Part shown: in pieces, positions 1-8,848 of the stretch | Layout of the letters: each line of letters begins with the position of its first letter | Position numbering within the stretch: the first letter of the stretch is position 1 | Assembly (NCBI GenBank): GCA_016717225.1 | Contig: JADKGB010000001.1 | Span: 62,001 to 126,000 of the forward strand | Direction of reading: 5' to 3' | Length of the DNA: 64,000 nt | Source: Flavobacteriales bacterium | GTDB lineage: Bacteria; Bacteroidota; Bacteroidia; Flavobacteriales_F; PHOS-HE28 | Notes under the pieces: model-generated | The model's input: only the letters and a program-made list of their open reading frames with translations | Databases searched by the model: none | What the model was told of the DNA's origin: nothing | Program-made: the position numbers and the translations under genes

Positions 1-137
1 AAGGTAGTATCAGCGTGAACAAGAGCAAGTGTGGTGAAGACCGTGTTGTGAATAGCGAAGACCTTCTCAGCGGGCGGTTCATCCTGTTGCAGCGAGGCAA
101 GAAGAACTACTTCCTGGTGAAGGTCGTTCCTTTTCAC
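1..137 (-). CDS. possible gene start, cut by window edge
   Basis: Reading leftward from the end of the LuxE-like gene there is an uninterrupted frame whose GTG codon overlaps the upstream TGA stop as GTGA, a layout typical of translationally coupled genes. About 45 residues are visible, beginning V-K-R-N-D-L-H-Q-E-V-V. No domain is recognisable. The opposite strand is also open here, so the strand choice rests only on the coupled overlap and is weak. Confidence 0.3.
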   Translation of the reverse strand, partial: MKRNDLHQEVVLLASLQQDEPPAEKVFAIHNTVFTTLALVHADTT

Positions 138-1138
138 TCCACCAACAAATTGCACCCCCGCACATCGCTGTTATCAAATCGTCCGAGCACTTCGAAAGAA
201 CCGTCGGCATATTGGCGCCCTAGATCCTGGGTGCTGATGAACGGGCAACTCGCGACATTGCATAGGTCGATCACATCGATGCCACCGGTGCGGCCTTCGT
301 CCACGGATGAGAAGGGGTCGTTCACTTCACGGATCCGAATACGCATCCACGGTGGGCATCGGTAGAGCCCATCGCCTTGCGACCACGCTTGCGAAAGCAG
401 TTCGGTCATGCCGTATTCGCTGTGGATGGAGGTTGCACTGAAGGCGGTTTTCAAGATCCGATGCAAGTCTTCGCGGACGATCTCCGGGCGCCTTCCTTTC
501 ATGCCGCCGGTCTCCATGATCACCGTGTGCTCCAGCGGCATCGGGAACTGTTCGGCGAGATCCAGCAAAGCGAAAGTGACGCCCAAGAGCAAGGTGGGCT
601 TTCGTTCCGCTTCGCTTTGCCGAAGGATTTCAGCGAGCTGTCCGTATTGGTTGAGATAGGTGCCACTGAGCGGGTCGCCGGTAGCCCCGATCATCTTTTG
701 AGCCATGTACACCAACGAACTACCGGGTCGTTCCAAATAAGCTGGAAGTAGAGCGAGCACACGCCAACGGGACAAGTCGCCGTAGGTTGCCCTGAACGAC
801 GTCATGAACGAGCGCTCGTACAGGGATGGCCAAGGAACATAATGCGTGCTGGTTACAGCGGCGGTGGTTCCGCTACTGGTAAAAACGACCGCTGGATCAC
901 ATCCATCGAGAAGCACACGATGGTTCCGAAAGAAACCGATGGGCATGAACGGGACCGCTTCCACAGAGCGAACCGAAGCCGGATCTATTGAACGCGCATT
1001 CAGGAATCCCCGGTAAACCGGATTTTTCTCCGCGTGCAGGTAGAATAGACGGAGTGCCGCCGCGTTGAAGTCCTCAGGGCCGTTGATCGTGAACGGCTGC
1101 TCCAGAAAACCAGGGTCGAACGATGTGGCGTTGGGCAC
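134..1138 (-). CDS. LuxE-like acyl-protein synthetase / acyl transferase
   Basis: A protein of about 334 residues of the LuxE/acyl-activating family. It has an ANL-like phosphate-binding motif (SSGTT, about residue 88) and an EYGMTEL motif in the C-terminal half, both characteristic of enzymes that adenylate an acyl group. Homologues in Flavobacteriales often sit near envelope or lipid genes, but the substrate cannot be read from the sequence. The frame remains open to a GTG at 1201. I chose GTG 1138 because the longer form would overlap the divergent lipoprotein gene, and the family-conserved part (EDFN, about residue 22) begins shortly after it. The start is uncertain; the family call is fairly firm. 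Confidence 0.75.
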   Translation of the reverse strand: MPNATSFDPGFLEQPFTINGPEDFNAAALRLFYLHAEKNPVYRGFLNARSIDPASVRSVEAVPFMPIGFFRNHRVLLDGCDPAVVFTSSGTTAAVTSTHYVPWPSLYERSFMTSFRATYGDLSRWRVLALLPAYLERPGSSLVYMAQKMIGATGDPLSGTYLNQYGQLAEILRQSEAERKPTLLLGVTFALLDLAEQFPMPLEHTVIMETGGMKGRRPEIVREDLHRILKTAFSATSIHSEYGMTELLSQAWSQGDGLYRCPPWMRIRIREVNDPFSSVDEGRTGGIDVIDLCNVASCPFISTQDLGRQYADGSFEVLGRFDNSDVRGCNLLVE

Positions 1139-1147
1139 GCGGTCAAT

Positions 1148-1155
1148 TACATTTG
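1148..1155 (+). promoter_or_regulatory. promoter -7 element TACATTTG
   Basis: TACATTTG matches the Bacteroidota -7 consensus TAnnTTTG. It ends exactly 6 nt before the ATG at 1162, so the transcript of the lipoprotein gene may be leaderless or start a few bases before the ATG. No well-placed TTG is found 19 nt upstream (a TTG lies 14 nt upstream). Confidence 0.45.
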
Positions 1156-1161
1156 AGGACG

Positions 1162-1665
1162 ATGAACAACGCTTGGTCGCGGATGGCAAAATTAGTAGCA
1201 CTCTTGGCGGTGCTGGTTTTGCTGCTGGCTGGTTGCTTGAAGACGAAGGACCTTCCGGTTGAGCCGAGCATCGCTATCAAGAGTGTAGAGCAAGTGACAG
1301 ACACGCTGATCCTGACCATCAGCTTCACGGATGGTGACGGAGATATCGGATTGGCTGAGGATCAGGTGGAGCCGCCTTTCAATGTGGGTTCCTACTATTA
1401 CAACAACTTGTTCTACGATCCCGAATGGTTGGTGAACGGGGTTTGGACAACGTTGGACCAACCTGCCTATTACCGAGTAAAGGTGATCACGCCGGAAGGG
1501 CAGAACAAGGCGTTGGACGGCGAGATCGCGATCACATTAGCAGCCTCCTTTTTCCCCTTGCCGCCGGTTGTTGCGGGGGATACCATTCGATTCAAGGTGA
1601 AGTTGGTGGATCGTGCATTGCATGAAAGCAATGTGGCAACGACCTCGGCGATCATCGTTCAATGA
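1162..1665 (+). CDS. hypothetical lipoprotein
   Basis: A predicted secreted lipoprotein of 167 residues. The N-terminus has a positive charge, a hydrophobic stretch and a lipobox ending LLLAG-C, so it should be lipidated. The mature part holds a DGDGDIG segment and otherwise looks like a compact beta-rich domain. No named family is recognised. A second in-frame ATG at 1183 would also give a good lipoprotein signal; 1162 is preferred because GAGG lies just upstream. The gene is divergent from the LuxE-like gene and is followed 12 nt later by a sensor kinase gene, suggesting co-transcription. Confidence 0.7.
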   Translation: MNNAWSRMAKLVALLAVLVLLLAGCLKTKDLPVEPSIAIKSVEQVTDTLILTISFTDGDGDIGLAEDQVEPPFNVGSYYYNNLFYDPEWLVNGVWTTLDQPAYYRVKVITPEGQNKALDGEIAITLAASFFPLPPVVAGDTIRFKVKLVDRALHESNVATTSAIIVQ

Positions 1666-1677
1666 CCTGAGGGAGCC

Positions 1678-2733
1678 GTGCCGAACGACCGGTCATTCGA
1701 CCCCATAACACCCCGAAAAGCGGGGCGCATCACGGCCACGTTCGTTGCGGTCTTTACAGGCGCGATCGCGTTGTTCTTGGAGGTCGGGCCAGTGAATGTC
1801 CCTGGAGCATGGAGCGCATTGGTGATCGGGGTATTTGCGTTCATGGCAACCTATATCGCGGTAACGGCGGCGTTGGATCGTTATATCAATGCGCGGTTAC
1901 GTCTGCTGTTCCGCATGGTACACGACCTGAGGACCGGAAGCGGGCACACAGAAGAGTTGGAAGCGGATTCCGTAGGGCAGGTGCAGAAGACATTGGAAGT
2001 ATGGGCGCGGGAGAAGCGCACGGAGATCGCGGATCTCACGGAGCGCGAGAAGTACCGACGCGAGTTCATCGGGAACCTGAGCCACGAATTGAAAACACCC
2101 TTGTTCAACATACAAGGTTATGTGCTCACGCTGCTCGAAGGAGGACTTGAGGATCCCAAGGTCGCGCGCGATTTTCTCGAGCGCGCGGCCCGTGGAAGTG
2201 ATCGCCTGATGAAGATCGTGGAAGACATGGACATGATCAGCAAACTGGAGAACGGAGTGCTCGATCTTCGGTCGATGAACATTGACCTGAGAAGCGTTGT
2301 GGCCGACCCTATGGTGGATGTGCAAGGGTTACCTGGGACACAAGGTGTGCGGCTGATCAACAGTGTTCCGCCGGATCTGCGGGTGCGCGTGGATCCAGCG
2401 AAATGCGAGCAAGTGTTCACCAATTTGTTGGAGAACGCGGTGCGCTACGGCAAACCAGGAGGCGAAGTGGAAGTGCTGGCGTATGCCCTGGATAGCGAGC
2501 ATGTTTTTGTGGAAGTGCGTGACAATGGCATCGGGATCGCGGAGGAACATCTGCCTCGCCTGTTCGAGCGTTTCTACCGCGTAAGTAACAGCCGCGCTCG
2601 CCACGAAGGGGGCAGTGGCTTGGGCCTCGCGATCGTGAAACACATTGTTGAAGCGCACGGTGGAACCATCACCGTGAAAAGCGAAGAAGGTCACGGCACG
2701 ACATTCGGCTTCACACTGCCCAAAGCCGCTTGA
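1678..2733 (+). CDS. sensor histidine kinase, PhoR-like, no adjacent regulator
   Basis: A 351-residue membrane histidine kinase. Two hydrophobic segments lie at about residues 18-36 and 44-66 with almost no periplasmic loop, then a short linker, a HisKA domain with phospho-acceptor His136 (SHELKTP), and a HATPase_c domain with N box (NLLENAV), G1 (DNGIGI), F box (FERFYRV) and G2 (GSGLGLA). The near absence of a sensor loop suggests membrane or cytoplasmic sensing. The start is a GTG preceded by GAGGGA. No response regulator lies next to it, so its partner is unknown. It converges on the VCBS gene 29 nt away. Confidence 0.88.
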   Translation: MPNDRSFDPITPRKAGRITATFVAVFTGAIALFLEVGPVNVPGAWSALVIGVFAFMATYIAVTAALDRYINARLRLLFRMVHDLRTGSGHTEELEADSVGQVQKTLEVWAREKRTEIADLTEREKYRREFIGNLSHELKTPLFNIQGYVLTLLEGGLEDPKVARDFLERAARGSDRLMKIVEDMDMISKLENGVLDLRSMNIDLRSVVADPMVDVQGLPGTQGVRLINSVPPDLRVRVDPAKCEQVFTNLLENAVRYGKPGGEVEVLAYALDSEHVFVEVRDNGIGIAEEHLPRLFERFYRVSNSRARHEGGSGLGLAIVKHIVEAHGGTITVKSEEGHGTTFGFTLPKAA

Positions 2734-2762
2734 GGTACGCCTCTGCTAGGCGCTCCGGGCGT

Positions 2763-5700
2763 CTATTGCTTTTTCTTGAAAACTTGTAATGGCGCATTGT
2801 TGTTGGCCACTACAATGAGCGGTGATGTTCCCTCGCCGTTGTTCACCAAAGCAAGGTCCTTTACGTTGCCCCACGCGAAGAAGCCGCTCTGGAGCACGGG
2901 CATCGGATCAAAGCTGCCTTTTCCATTGCCCTTCAAGATCAGGCCAATGCCCGCGTCATAGCGTGCTGTTTCAACTTCAGCTCCCCAATTATTGCCAGCA
3001 CAAACAAGGTCAATGTGGTTGTCTCCATCAATATCGATCGGTATGATGGCATTGATCGGCGCCACTTGTGCGAGGTTGGGTAAAGCTTGTGCTGAGAAGT
3101 GGTTCTTGCCGTCGTTGAGGAAAACCGTGCTTCGGAACATGGTGGCTTGCAAGTGCAAAGCCCCGGCTAGTTTTTCCGGGGTGTAAATGCCAGACAGATC
3201 CGCGTTCGCGAACTCGGCATAGGTGGGAAATTTCTGCTGGATCATTGGGCATTGCTGGCTCGAACACTCCCTTCCGCGCACAGGAAGTTGTTTGCCGTCC
3301 TTCTCCTTCGCAAGCACGATGTCGTGTCGACCGTTGTCATCGAAATCGGCCCAGTACACGTGTATGGGTCGTTCGGCGGTCCCGTGGAATTTGCTGTTCC
3401 ATCCGAGGTTCCCTGCGATGATGTCCAAGTGTCCATCTTCGTTCACGTCGGCGGTAGCCAAGCTGTACCACCAACCGTGCGTTTTGTCCAAGCCAGCTAT
3501 CGAACTCGCGTTGGCAAAGTGGCCTCCGTCGTTCCGGAACCAGGTCACGTTCATCCATTCACCGCAGAGCAGCAGGTCCAGGTCCTTGTCGCCATCGAGG
3601 TCTGCGAATTTCACATCAGTGACCATGCCGGGTCCCATGGCTTCGGGGGCAAGCGCTTCAGTAGCATCGGCGAAATGGCCCTTGCCGTCGTTCACGAGCA
3701 GGTAGCTCCGCGGTGCGAACGGGTAATGCGCTGGTGTAGAACGGCCGCCAATGAACAGGTCCATGTCGCCATCATTGTCGATATCGGCCGCAGCTGCCCG
3801 CTGAGCACTGGTCATGATCGCGGGCAGGCGATCACTGGCTTCTGCAAAGTTGCCCAGGCCTTTATTGACATAGATCCGTTGGGTGTATATCGGATCACGC
3901 AGGTCATCCTCGTTGCCACCGGCGAGCACGAGCAAGTCCTGATCACCGTCTCCGTCAGCATCGAAGAAAATGCTCCCCATGTCCTCCTGTTCGGCATGGC
4001 CGCTCCAAGGTTGCGAGGGCCCAACATGGAACGAGCCATCCGTGCGTTGAAGCCAGAGCACACTGGGTTGACCGTGCGCGCCGGCCGCGAAGAGATCATC
4101 CAGACCATCACCGTTGGCATCACCTGCGGAGATCATGGGTCCCAATTCGCTCTGCTTGTGCGGAAGCAATGGCTCCAGCTCGAAATCGTTGTAGGGGTTT
4201 TCCTGGTGCAGCCAGGCAAGTCCAATGCTGGCTGCGACTTCCGTATACATGGGTGCGGGCAACGTTTGAGGGGCCTTCACTTCAACAGCATCCTCTTTCT
4301 TGAGCACCAACAATTGATCGGCTTTCACATGGGTCAGGATCGTGCGCTCTCCCATGGGCCATTGAACCTCGAGCGTATCTATTTCGGCGTTCGAGCCCAG
4401 GCCGAAATGCAGCAACGGTTCCACACAACTCTGATAGCCGCGCTCTGGGTAAAGCTCCTGGTATTGTAGGGTGCCTTTCGAGCGAACGAAAACCTTCGTG
4501 CCGAGGGCAACGCTTTTACCGCTCATCGGTTTTACGCGTAACCAATGCCGATCCGGAAACGTGGTGTTGGAGCTGTTGGCATAGATCGAGGCGACCGCAT
4601 CCATGTTGTTGATCACGAGGTCCAGATCACCATCATTATCGAGATCCGCATACGCTGCTCCGTTGCTATTGATGGCCTCCGTGAAGCCCCAACTCTGTGA
4701 ACTGTCCGCGAAGGTGAGATCACCATTGTTGCGATAGAGATAGTTGCGCAGGCGAGTGCTCGGCACCAGCCCGAGCGCGCCATAGAAGTCCTTTCCGTCC
4801 TTCAGTTTGTCGTAGGTGCCTCGAGCGTAATCGTTGTCGCGCACATCGTGCAGGTAGCCATTGGTGATCAAGAGGTCCTTCCAGCCGTCGTTATCGAGAT
4901 CACAGAAAAGTGGAGCCCAACTCCAATCGGTACGCGCTATGCCGGCCAATTGACCAATGTCGCTCCACGTGCCATTGCCATTGTTCAGCTGCAGTGTGTT
5001 CAACATGTATTGGAAATAGTAGCCACCCTGAACGAGCTTCCAGAATTTCTCCGGGCTCATACTGGCCATGTTGGTCTTGTTGCGCAAGTGATCATCCGCG
5101 GTCATATCCAGAGTGAGGATATCCGGCAGCCCATCGTTGTTGTAATCGGCTACATCGGTGCCCATGCCGAAGTTGCTGATGTGCCGCGTGCGGAACTGGA
5201 TCTGCTCGCTGAAGCCGAGGCCCTTCTTGGTGGTATGCGAAGCCGCGCCCATGCGCGTGTTCATGTACATCAGGTCGGGTGCGTCGAAGTCATTGGCTGT
5301 ATAGAGGTCGGGCCACCCATCCTGGTCGAGATCGCTCACGCTAAGACCCAATGAGTAGTCGTAGTTCTGCACACCAACGTCGTAGGTGGCATCCGTGAAC
5401 GTGCCGCCGTTGTTCAGGTAAAAGCGATCCGTCGGTGCTCGTTTTTCCTGCACCGCTCTCATCGCGGTGAAATTGCTGAGACCTTTCATGCGACCGATCG
5501 GGTGGTTGATCACTTGCAGGTCAAGGTCACCATCCCGGTCGGCATCGAAGAACGCCGCCTGCGTGCTGTGCGATGTATCGGCAACACCCAGTTCTTGTGC
5601 ACGTTCGGTGAACGTACCGTCGCCATTGTTCATGTACAGCAAGTTCGCCGTGATCGTTGGGTCCTTGGAAAGTCCACTTCTGCACACGTAGATATCCAGG

Positions 5701-6119
5701 AAGCCATCGGCGTTCACGTCAGCCATGGAAACGCCGGTACGCCAGCCCTCGGTCGCTTTCGGGCCGATCGCTTTTTCGGTGATGTCGGCGAATTTCATCC
5801 CACCCAGGTTGCGGTAGAGTTTGTCGCTCACTTGATTGCCCGTGAAATAGATATCGCTCAATCCGTCGTTATCGATATCACCCACAGCCACCCCCGCACC
5901 GTTGTATGCATACACATAGGTGAAGTAGTTCAGCTCCGGCGATTCGGTAATGGTGTTGTTGAAGTTGATACCGCTTTGTTCGGCAGGAACAGCAGTCAGC
6001 AATGGAGCATGGACAGAAACACTCGGCTTCTCTGCTTTTTCATTCGAGGTCGAAGTTCCGCAAGAAGAGACGAGCACTGCGGTAAGAGGGAGTACAAAGA
6101 AGTTCTGCAGGTTGGCCAT
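2763..6119 (-). CDS. VCBS repeat / ASPIC-UnbV domain lipoprotein
   Basis: A 1118-residue exported protein. The N-terminus is a lipoprotein signal (lipobox near VLVSSC at about residue 20), followed by many FG-GAP/VCBS repeats recognisable by calcium-loop motifs such as DIDNDG, DADRDGD, DLDNDGD and DINEDGH-like variants. A central segment (GYQSCVEPLLHFGLG) matches the ASPIC/UnbV domain. Large proteins of this CRTAC1-like family are common on Bacteroidota surfaces, where the repeats form Ca-binding beta-propellers. A TTG start further upstream is possible, but ATG 6119 gives the proper signal peptide. The ligand is unknown. Confidence 0.85.
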   Translation of the reverse strand: MANLQNFFVLPLTAVLVSSCGTSTSNEKAEKPSVSVHAPLLTAVPAEQSGINFNNTITESPELNYFTYVYAYNGAGVAVGDIDNDGLSDIYFTGNQVSDKLYRNLGGMKFADITEKAIGPKATEGWRTGVSMADVNADGFLDIYVCRSGLSKDPTITANLLYMNNGDGTFTERAQELGVADTSHSTQAAFFDADRDGDLDLQVINHPIGRMKGLSNFTAMRAVQEKRAPTDRFYLNNGGTFTDATYDVGVQNYDYSLGLSVSDLDQDGWPDLYTANDFDAPDLMYMNTRMGAASHTTKKGLGFSEQIQFRTRHISNFGMGTDVADYNNDGLPDILTLDMTADDHLRNKTNMASMSPEKFWKLVQGGYYFQYMLNTLQLNNGNGTWSDIGQLAGIARTDWSWAPLFCDLDNDGWKDLLITNGYLHDVRDNDYARGTYDKLKDGKDFYGALGLVPSTRLRNYLYRNNGDLTFADSSQSWGFTEAINSNGAAYADLDNDGDLDLVINNMDAVASIYANSSNTTFPDRHWLRVKPMSGKSVALGTKVFVRSKGTLQYQELYPERGYQSCVEPLLHFGLGSNAEIDTLEVQWPMGERTILTHVKADQLLVLKKEDAVEVKAPQTLPAPMYTEVAASIGLAWLHQENPYNDFELEPLLPHKQSELGPMISAGDANGDGLDDLFAAGAHGQPSVLWLQRTDGSFHVGPSQPWSGHAEQEDMGSIFFDADGDGDQDLLVLAGGNEDDLRDPIYTQRIYVNKGLGNFAEASDRLPAIMTSAQRAAAADIDNDGDMDLFIGGRSTPAHYPFAPRSYLLVNDGKGHFADATEALAPEAMGPGMVTDVKFADLDGDKDLDLLLCGEWMNVTWFRNDGGHFANASSIAGLDKTHGWWYSLATADVNEDGHLDIIAGNLGWNSKFHGTAERPIHVYWADFDDNGRHDIVLAKEKDGKQLPVRGRECSSQQCPMIQQKFPTYAEFANADLSGIYTPEKLAGALHLQATMFRSTVFLNDGKNHFSAQALPNLAQVAPINAIIPIDIDGDNHIDLVCAGNNWGAEVETARYDAGIGLILKGNGKGSFDPMPVLQSGFFAWGNVKDLALVNNGEGTSPLIVVANNNAPLQVFKKKQ

Positions 6120-6189
6120 TGATCCTCTTTTGAATGATGCCTGTGAAGTACAGTTCGGGATGACTTTTCGTTGCAAGTAAGGGAATAGA

Positions 6190-6230
6190 ACCTCAGCGTT
6201 CCTCTGCCTCTTTGCGCCTCTGCGTTTAGC
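6190..6230. repeat. intergenic CTCTGCC/CTCTTTGCGCC low-complexity repeat
   Basis: Between the VCBS gene and the endonuclease gene lies a pyrimidine-rich stretch built from CCTCTGC, CTCTTTGCG and CCTCTGCG words. Similar dispersed GCAGAGGCGCAAAGAGGC-type intergenic repeats are known from many environmental genomes. No function can be assigned. Confidence 0.35.
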
Positions 6231-6242
6231 CTTTACATCGCC

Positions 6243-7481
6243 TTACTTCACCACTTCATCCCACATCTCGATCTCGTTCTCGTTGTTCACGCTGATCCGT
6301 GGGATATCGTTATAGATGGTCACTTTGCCAGTGATGCACACTTTCTTGTTCACCAGATAGGTTACGGGGTCGTAATGGAAATTGGGTCCATTGCTATCCC
6401 ACACGGTTGCATAGAATTCCTGGTTCGGATGGTTGCGATCCATGTTCAGGTACACCGCATTGGCCTTGGTGGTGCGGCGCGAACTCACTACCGTTCCGCA
6501 AATTGTAGCGGTGTGCCCAATGTGGTATTTCGCCTGCGTGGTGTTGAACCTGCCACCGGGCAGTGGAGCTTTCAGGGGCGCAACCTCACCTGCTGTGGGA
6601 TCACCTTTGGCGTACCAGTCGGCCACTTCGGTCATGGCTTCGATCGCGTTCTCGGTCGAGTCGTCCAGCATCGGGAACAGATCCAGACCAGTAATTTTCT
6701 CCACACTGTCGATGGAAACGGCGTAGCTGATCATGCTCTTGTCCGCTGGCCCGTTGTTCATCACGAAGGCGATGCCTTTTTTCTCCGGTCCGTCCAGATC
6801 AGCGAAGGCTTTGAAGCAATAGGATGGGATACTTACGGCCTCCTTCGTTTTCGGTGTGCTCAGCGTCGGTTGCCCATCCGCCTGGACAGGTCCTGTTACA
6901 ATGAACACGCGCTCTTTGGAATAGTGAACGTAGCGGCGCCCCCAGTCTTCGAGGTCGGCCCACGTCTCTCTGTTCATTTCGGGTTTTTGCGGCGAAATGT
7001 TGCTGTAGAGATAAGTGGCTGCTAGCGCTTTCTGGCTCCAGCGCATATCAGCGCTGGGCACCATATGACCGCGATCGTAACCACTGTACCAGTACTCATC
7101 GAACAGGTCCGTATTGCCTTGCACCAAGGGGTCTGGCATGAAGCTGTCGATACGTGCAAGGTTTCCTTTCATGATGTCCGGCATCACAACGTGGGCGGTC
7201 CATTTCGGCGTGTGGTATTTCTCGTTCCACACCAGTGAGTGACCAGGGTGTACCGTTACCACATCGCCGGGCGCCAATGCGGGCAAGCCTTGTGCGGCGA
7301 GATCACGCTGCATGATCGACAGCTTGGCATCTTCGATAGGTCCCAACAACAGGTTCTGTTGTTCTTCGAGCTGGTCGTATCGCACCTGTAATTCCTGCAG
7401 TTGTTTCTCGGGGGTGGTTTGCGAGAACGCCAACAGGAAGAACGAACACGCGGGGAGCAGCAGAGCGGAGCGAAGCATCAT
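6243..7481 (-). CDS. DNA/RNA non-specific endonuclease with C-terminal OB-like domain
   Basis: A 412-residue exported nuclease. Residues 1-20 are a signal peptide, 24-60 look coiled-coil, and the NUC1/endonuclease G domain follows with the DRGH signature at 136-139 (His139 the expected general base) and a downstream metal-binding asparagine region (NISPQ...MNRETW, 161-174). The C-terminal 100 residues (about 310-405) contain a separate domain with the pattern HIGHTATICGTV and KKVCITGKVTIYN, typical of an OB-fold in bacterial extracellular nucleases. It probably degrades extracellular nucleic acid for nutrient uptake. Two adjacent ATG codons exist at the start (7481 and 7478). Confidence 0.85.
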   Translation of the reverse strand: MMLRSALLLPACSFFLLAFSQTTPEKQLQELQVRYDQLEEQQNLLLGPIEDAKLSIMQRDLAAQGLPALAPGDVVTVHPGHSLVWNEKYHTPKWTAHVVMPDIMKGNLARIDSFMPDPLVQGNTDLFDEYWYSGYDRGHMVPSADMRWSQKALAATYLYSNISPQKPEMNRETWADLEDWGRRYVHYSKERVFIVTGPVQADGQPTLSTPKTKEAVSIPSYCFKAFADLDGPEKKGIAFVMNNGPADKSMISYAVSIDSVEKITGLDLFPMLDDSTENAIEAMTEVADWYAKGDPTAGEVAPLKAPLPGGRFNTTQAKYHIGHTATICGTVVSSRRTTKANAVYLNMDRNHPNQEFYATVWDSNGPNFHYDPVTYLVNKKVCITGKVTIYNDIPRISVNNENEIEMWDEVVK

Positions 7482-7488
7482 CGTTGTG

Positions 7489-7516
7489 CGAATGTAGTTG
7501 CGCGAACGCAGGTCAA
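7489..7516 (-). promoter_or_regulatory. promoter TTG-N17-TACATTCG for the endonuclease gene
   Basis: On the minus strand TTG (7516-7514) is followed after 17 nt by TACATTCG (7496-7489), a close match to the Bacteroidota promoter. The -7 element ends 7 nt before ATG 7481, implying a very short or absent leader. Confidence 0.5.
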
Positions 7517-8604
7517 GAACGGCTTGTCGCGATCAGCGCGGCCAGGTCTTGCAAGGCCTGTTCCAATAAAGTATGATCCGCCACTTGTCGATGGCTCTGA
7601 GCCTCCAGCGCTGAGGTCATGCCCAGCCCTGCAACCAAGTTCAGCGCTTCTTGATCCTGCACGAAGAATCGTCCAGACCGCGTGTGCAATTCGCCGAGGT
7701 ACTCCTGTTCTTCTTGTCCGGGCGTTGGGATCACCAACGCGGAGCGCGCGATGTGGGCCAGGTCCATCAGCGTAGTATACCCTGTTCGGCTCACGATCAG
7801 TTCAGCCTGAAGCAAGGCGCCAGTAAGCGCATCCCCACCGAGATGGCTCAAGCGACGAACATTTCCGACCGTCTGATCCATCGCAGGTTCGGGCTTGCCG
7901 ATCACGAGCAGGTGCTTCCCTTCGATGCTGGGCAATTGGCGCATCAGTTCATTTTCCAGCAACGTGCGTTGGGGCTCTGGCCCGCTGATCACGCAAACAA
8001 TGCGGTACTTCTCCGCAGTCGGCAGGGCACGGGCGGGGTCCATGCGGCTTACGGGGCCGATATAGCGGCTGTTCCGAGGCATGTGTTGGCCGTGGGACAG
8101 ATCACCTGCCAGGCCAGGAGCTACGGCGTCGTCAGGGATCCAGCAGCGATCGAACCGTTGGATGGATCGTGCATTTATGCGGCGCATCAGACCTTGAGCG
8201 AGCGGTGTGAACGGGAATACTTGGTGTGTGATCAACACGCTGGGCAAGCCTTCGGCGCGCAAGCCAAAACGCTGATCGCTGATCACCGCATCCAGTTGCT
8301 GTTGTCGCCGAAGGTTCACGAACAGGTGGTGCTCCTCGCGCAAACTCCGCAGCATAGCCGGGAATTGCACCGCCATGGCCCATGCTTGCGAGCTGCCCTT
8401 CGCGTAGCGCACATCCACGCCAGGAATACGCACGAATGGCAATTCCGGAAAGGCATCACGCAGCAAAGCGAGCGGCCCTTTGTCGGCACCGATCACGGGC
8501 CGTGCATCCAACTCCAGCAGTCTCCGAATGATGGGAATATCGCGCGTGCTGTGGCCCAAGCCCCAATCGAGCGGAGCAACAAGGATGCGGGCACCGTTGA
8601 ACAT
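7513..8604 (-). CDS. MurG-like (GT28-type) glycosyltransferase
   Basis: A 363-residue soluble protein resembling GT-B glycosyltransferases of the UDP-GlcNAc transferase type. The N-terminus has the LDWGLGHSTR nucleotide/acceptor loop, and the C-terminal half has SRTGYTTLMDLA and ALVIPTPGQEEQEYLGELH, the donor-binding pattern of this group. It is distinct from the true murG in the dcw cluster. Proteins of this type are widespread in Bacteroidota without an assigned substrate; a role in a glycolipid or pigment glycoside is possible but not shown. It lies 31 nt downstream of the endonuclease start, in tandem orientation (transcribed first). Confidence 0.75.
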   Translation of the reverse strand: MFNGARILVAPLDWGLGHSTRDIPIIRRLLELDARPVIGADKGPLALLRDAFPELPFVRIPGVDVRYAKGSSQAWAMAVQFPAMLRSLREEHHLFVNLRRQQQLDAVISDQRFGLRAEGLPSVLITHQVFPFTPLAQGLMRRINARSIQRFDRCWIPDDAVAPGLAGDLSHGQHMPRNSRYIGPVSRMDPARALPTAEKYRIVCVISGPEPQRTLLENELMRQLPSIEGKHLLVIGKPEPAMDQTVGNVRRLSHLGGDALTGALLQAELIVSRTGYTTLMDLAHIARSALVIPTPGQEEQEYLGELHTRSGRFFVQDQEALNLVAGLGMTSALEAQSHRQVADHTLLEQALQDLAALIATSRS

Positions 8605-8626
8605 CAGCGTTGGAGCGGAGAGTTCT

Positions 8627-8672
8627 CCCCTCCTGCAAGGGCGATGGCTTGCCCTTGTGATCCAAGGAGGGG
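8627..8672. repeat. nested inverted repeat in divergent intergenic region
   Basis: CCCCTCCT (8627-8634) pairs with AGGAGGGG (8665-8672) and, inside it, CAAGGGC (8636-8642) pairs with GCCCTTG (8651-8657). The structure lies between the divergent glycosyltransferase and trmB genes, so it is not a simple terminator. It may be a small dispersed palindrome. Confidence 0.5.
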
Positions 8673-8848
8673 CAGGGGTGGTTTCAACTTGGTCACTTTC
8701 GGTTTATTCCTTGAACATCGCGAAGATCGTGATCCGAGTGAATGCGATCGTACCGCCGGAATACTTTCGCGCGCCTGATCCAAGGGTCAAGCCTGTGGCA
8801 TAAAGCCTAAAGCCTGAAGCCCGTGATCAGGGGAACACGCTACGCTGA

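Noticed and set aside
1..365. Plus-strand frame beginning with GTG at position 15.
   Set aside because: From 134 on it is antisense to the LuxE-like gene; the first 45 codons alone give no family match, and the minus-strand coupled frame is slightly better supported.
3252..4469. A 405-codon plus-strand frame across the VCBS gene.
   Set aside because: Antisense shadow of the VCBS coding sequence, with no recognisable domain.
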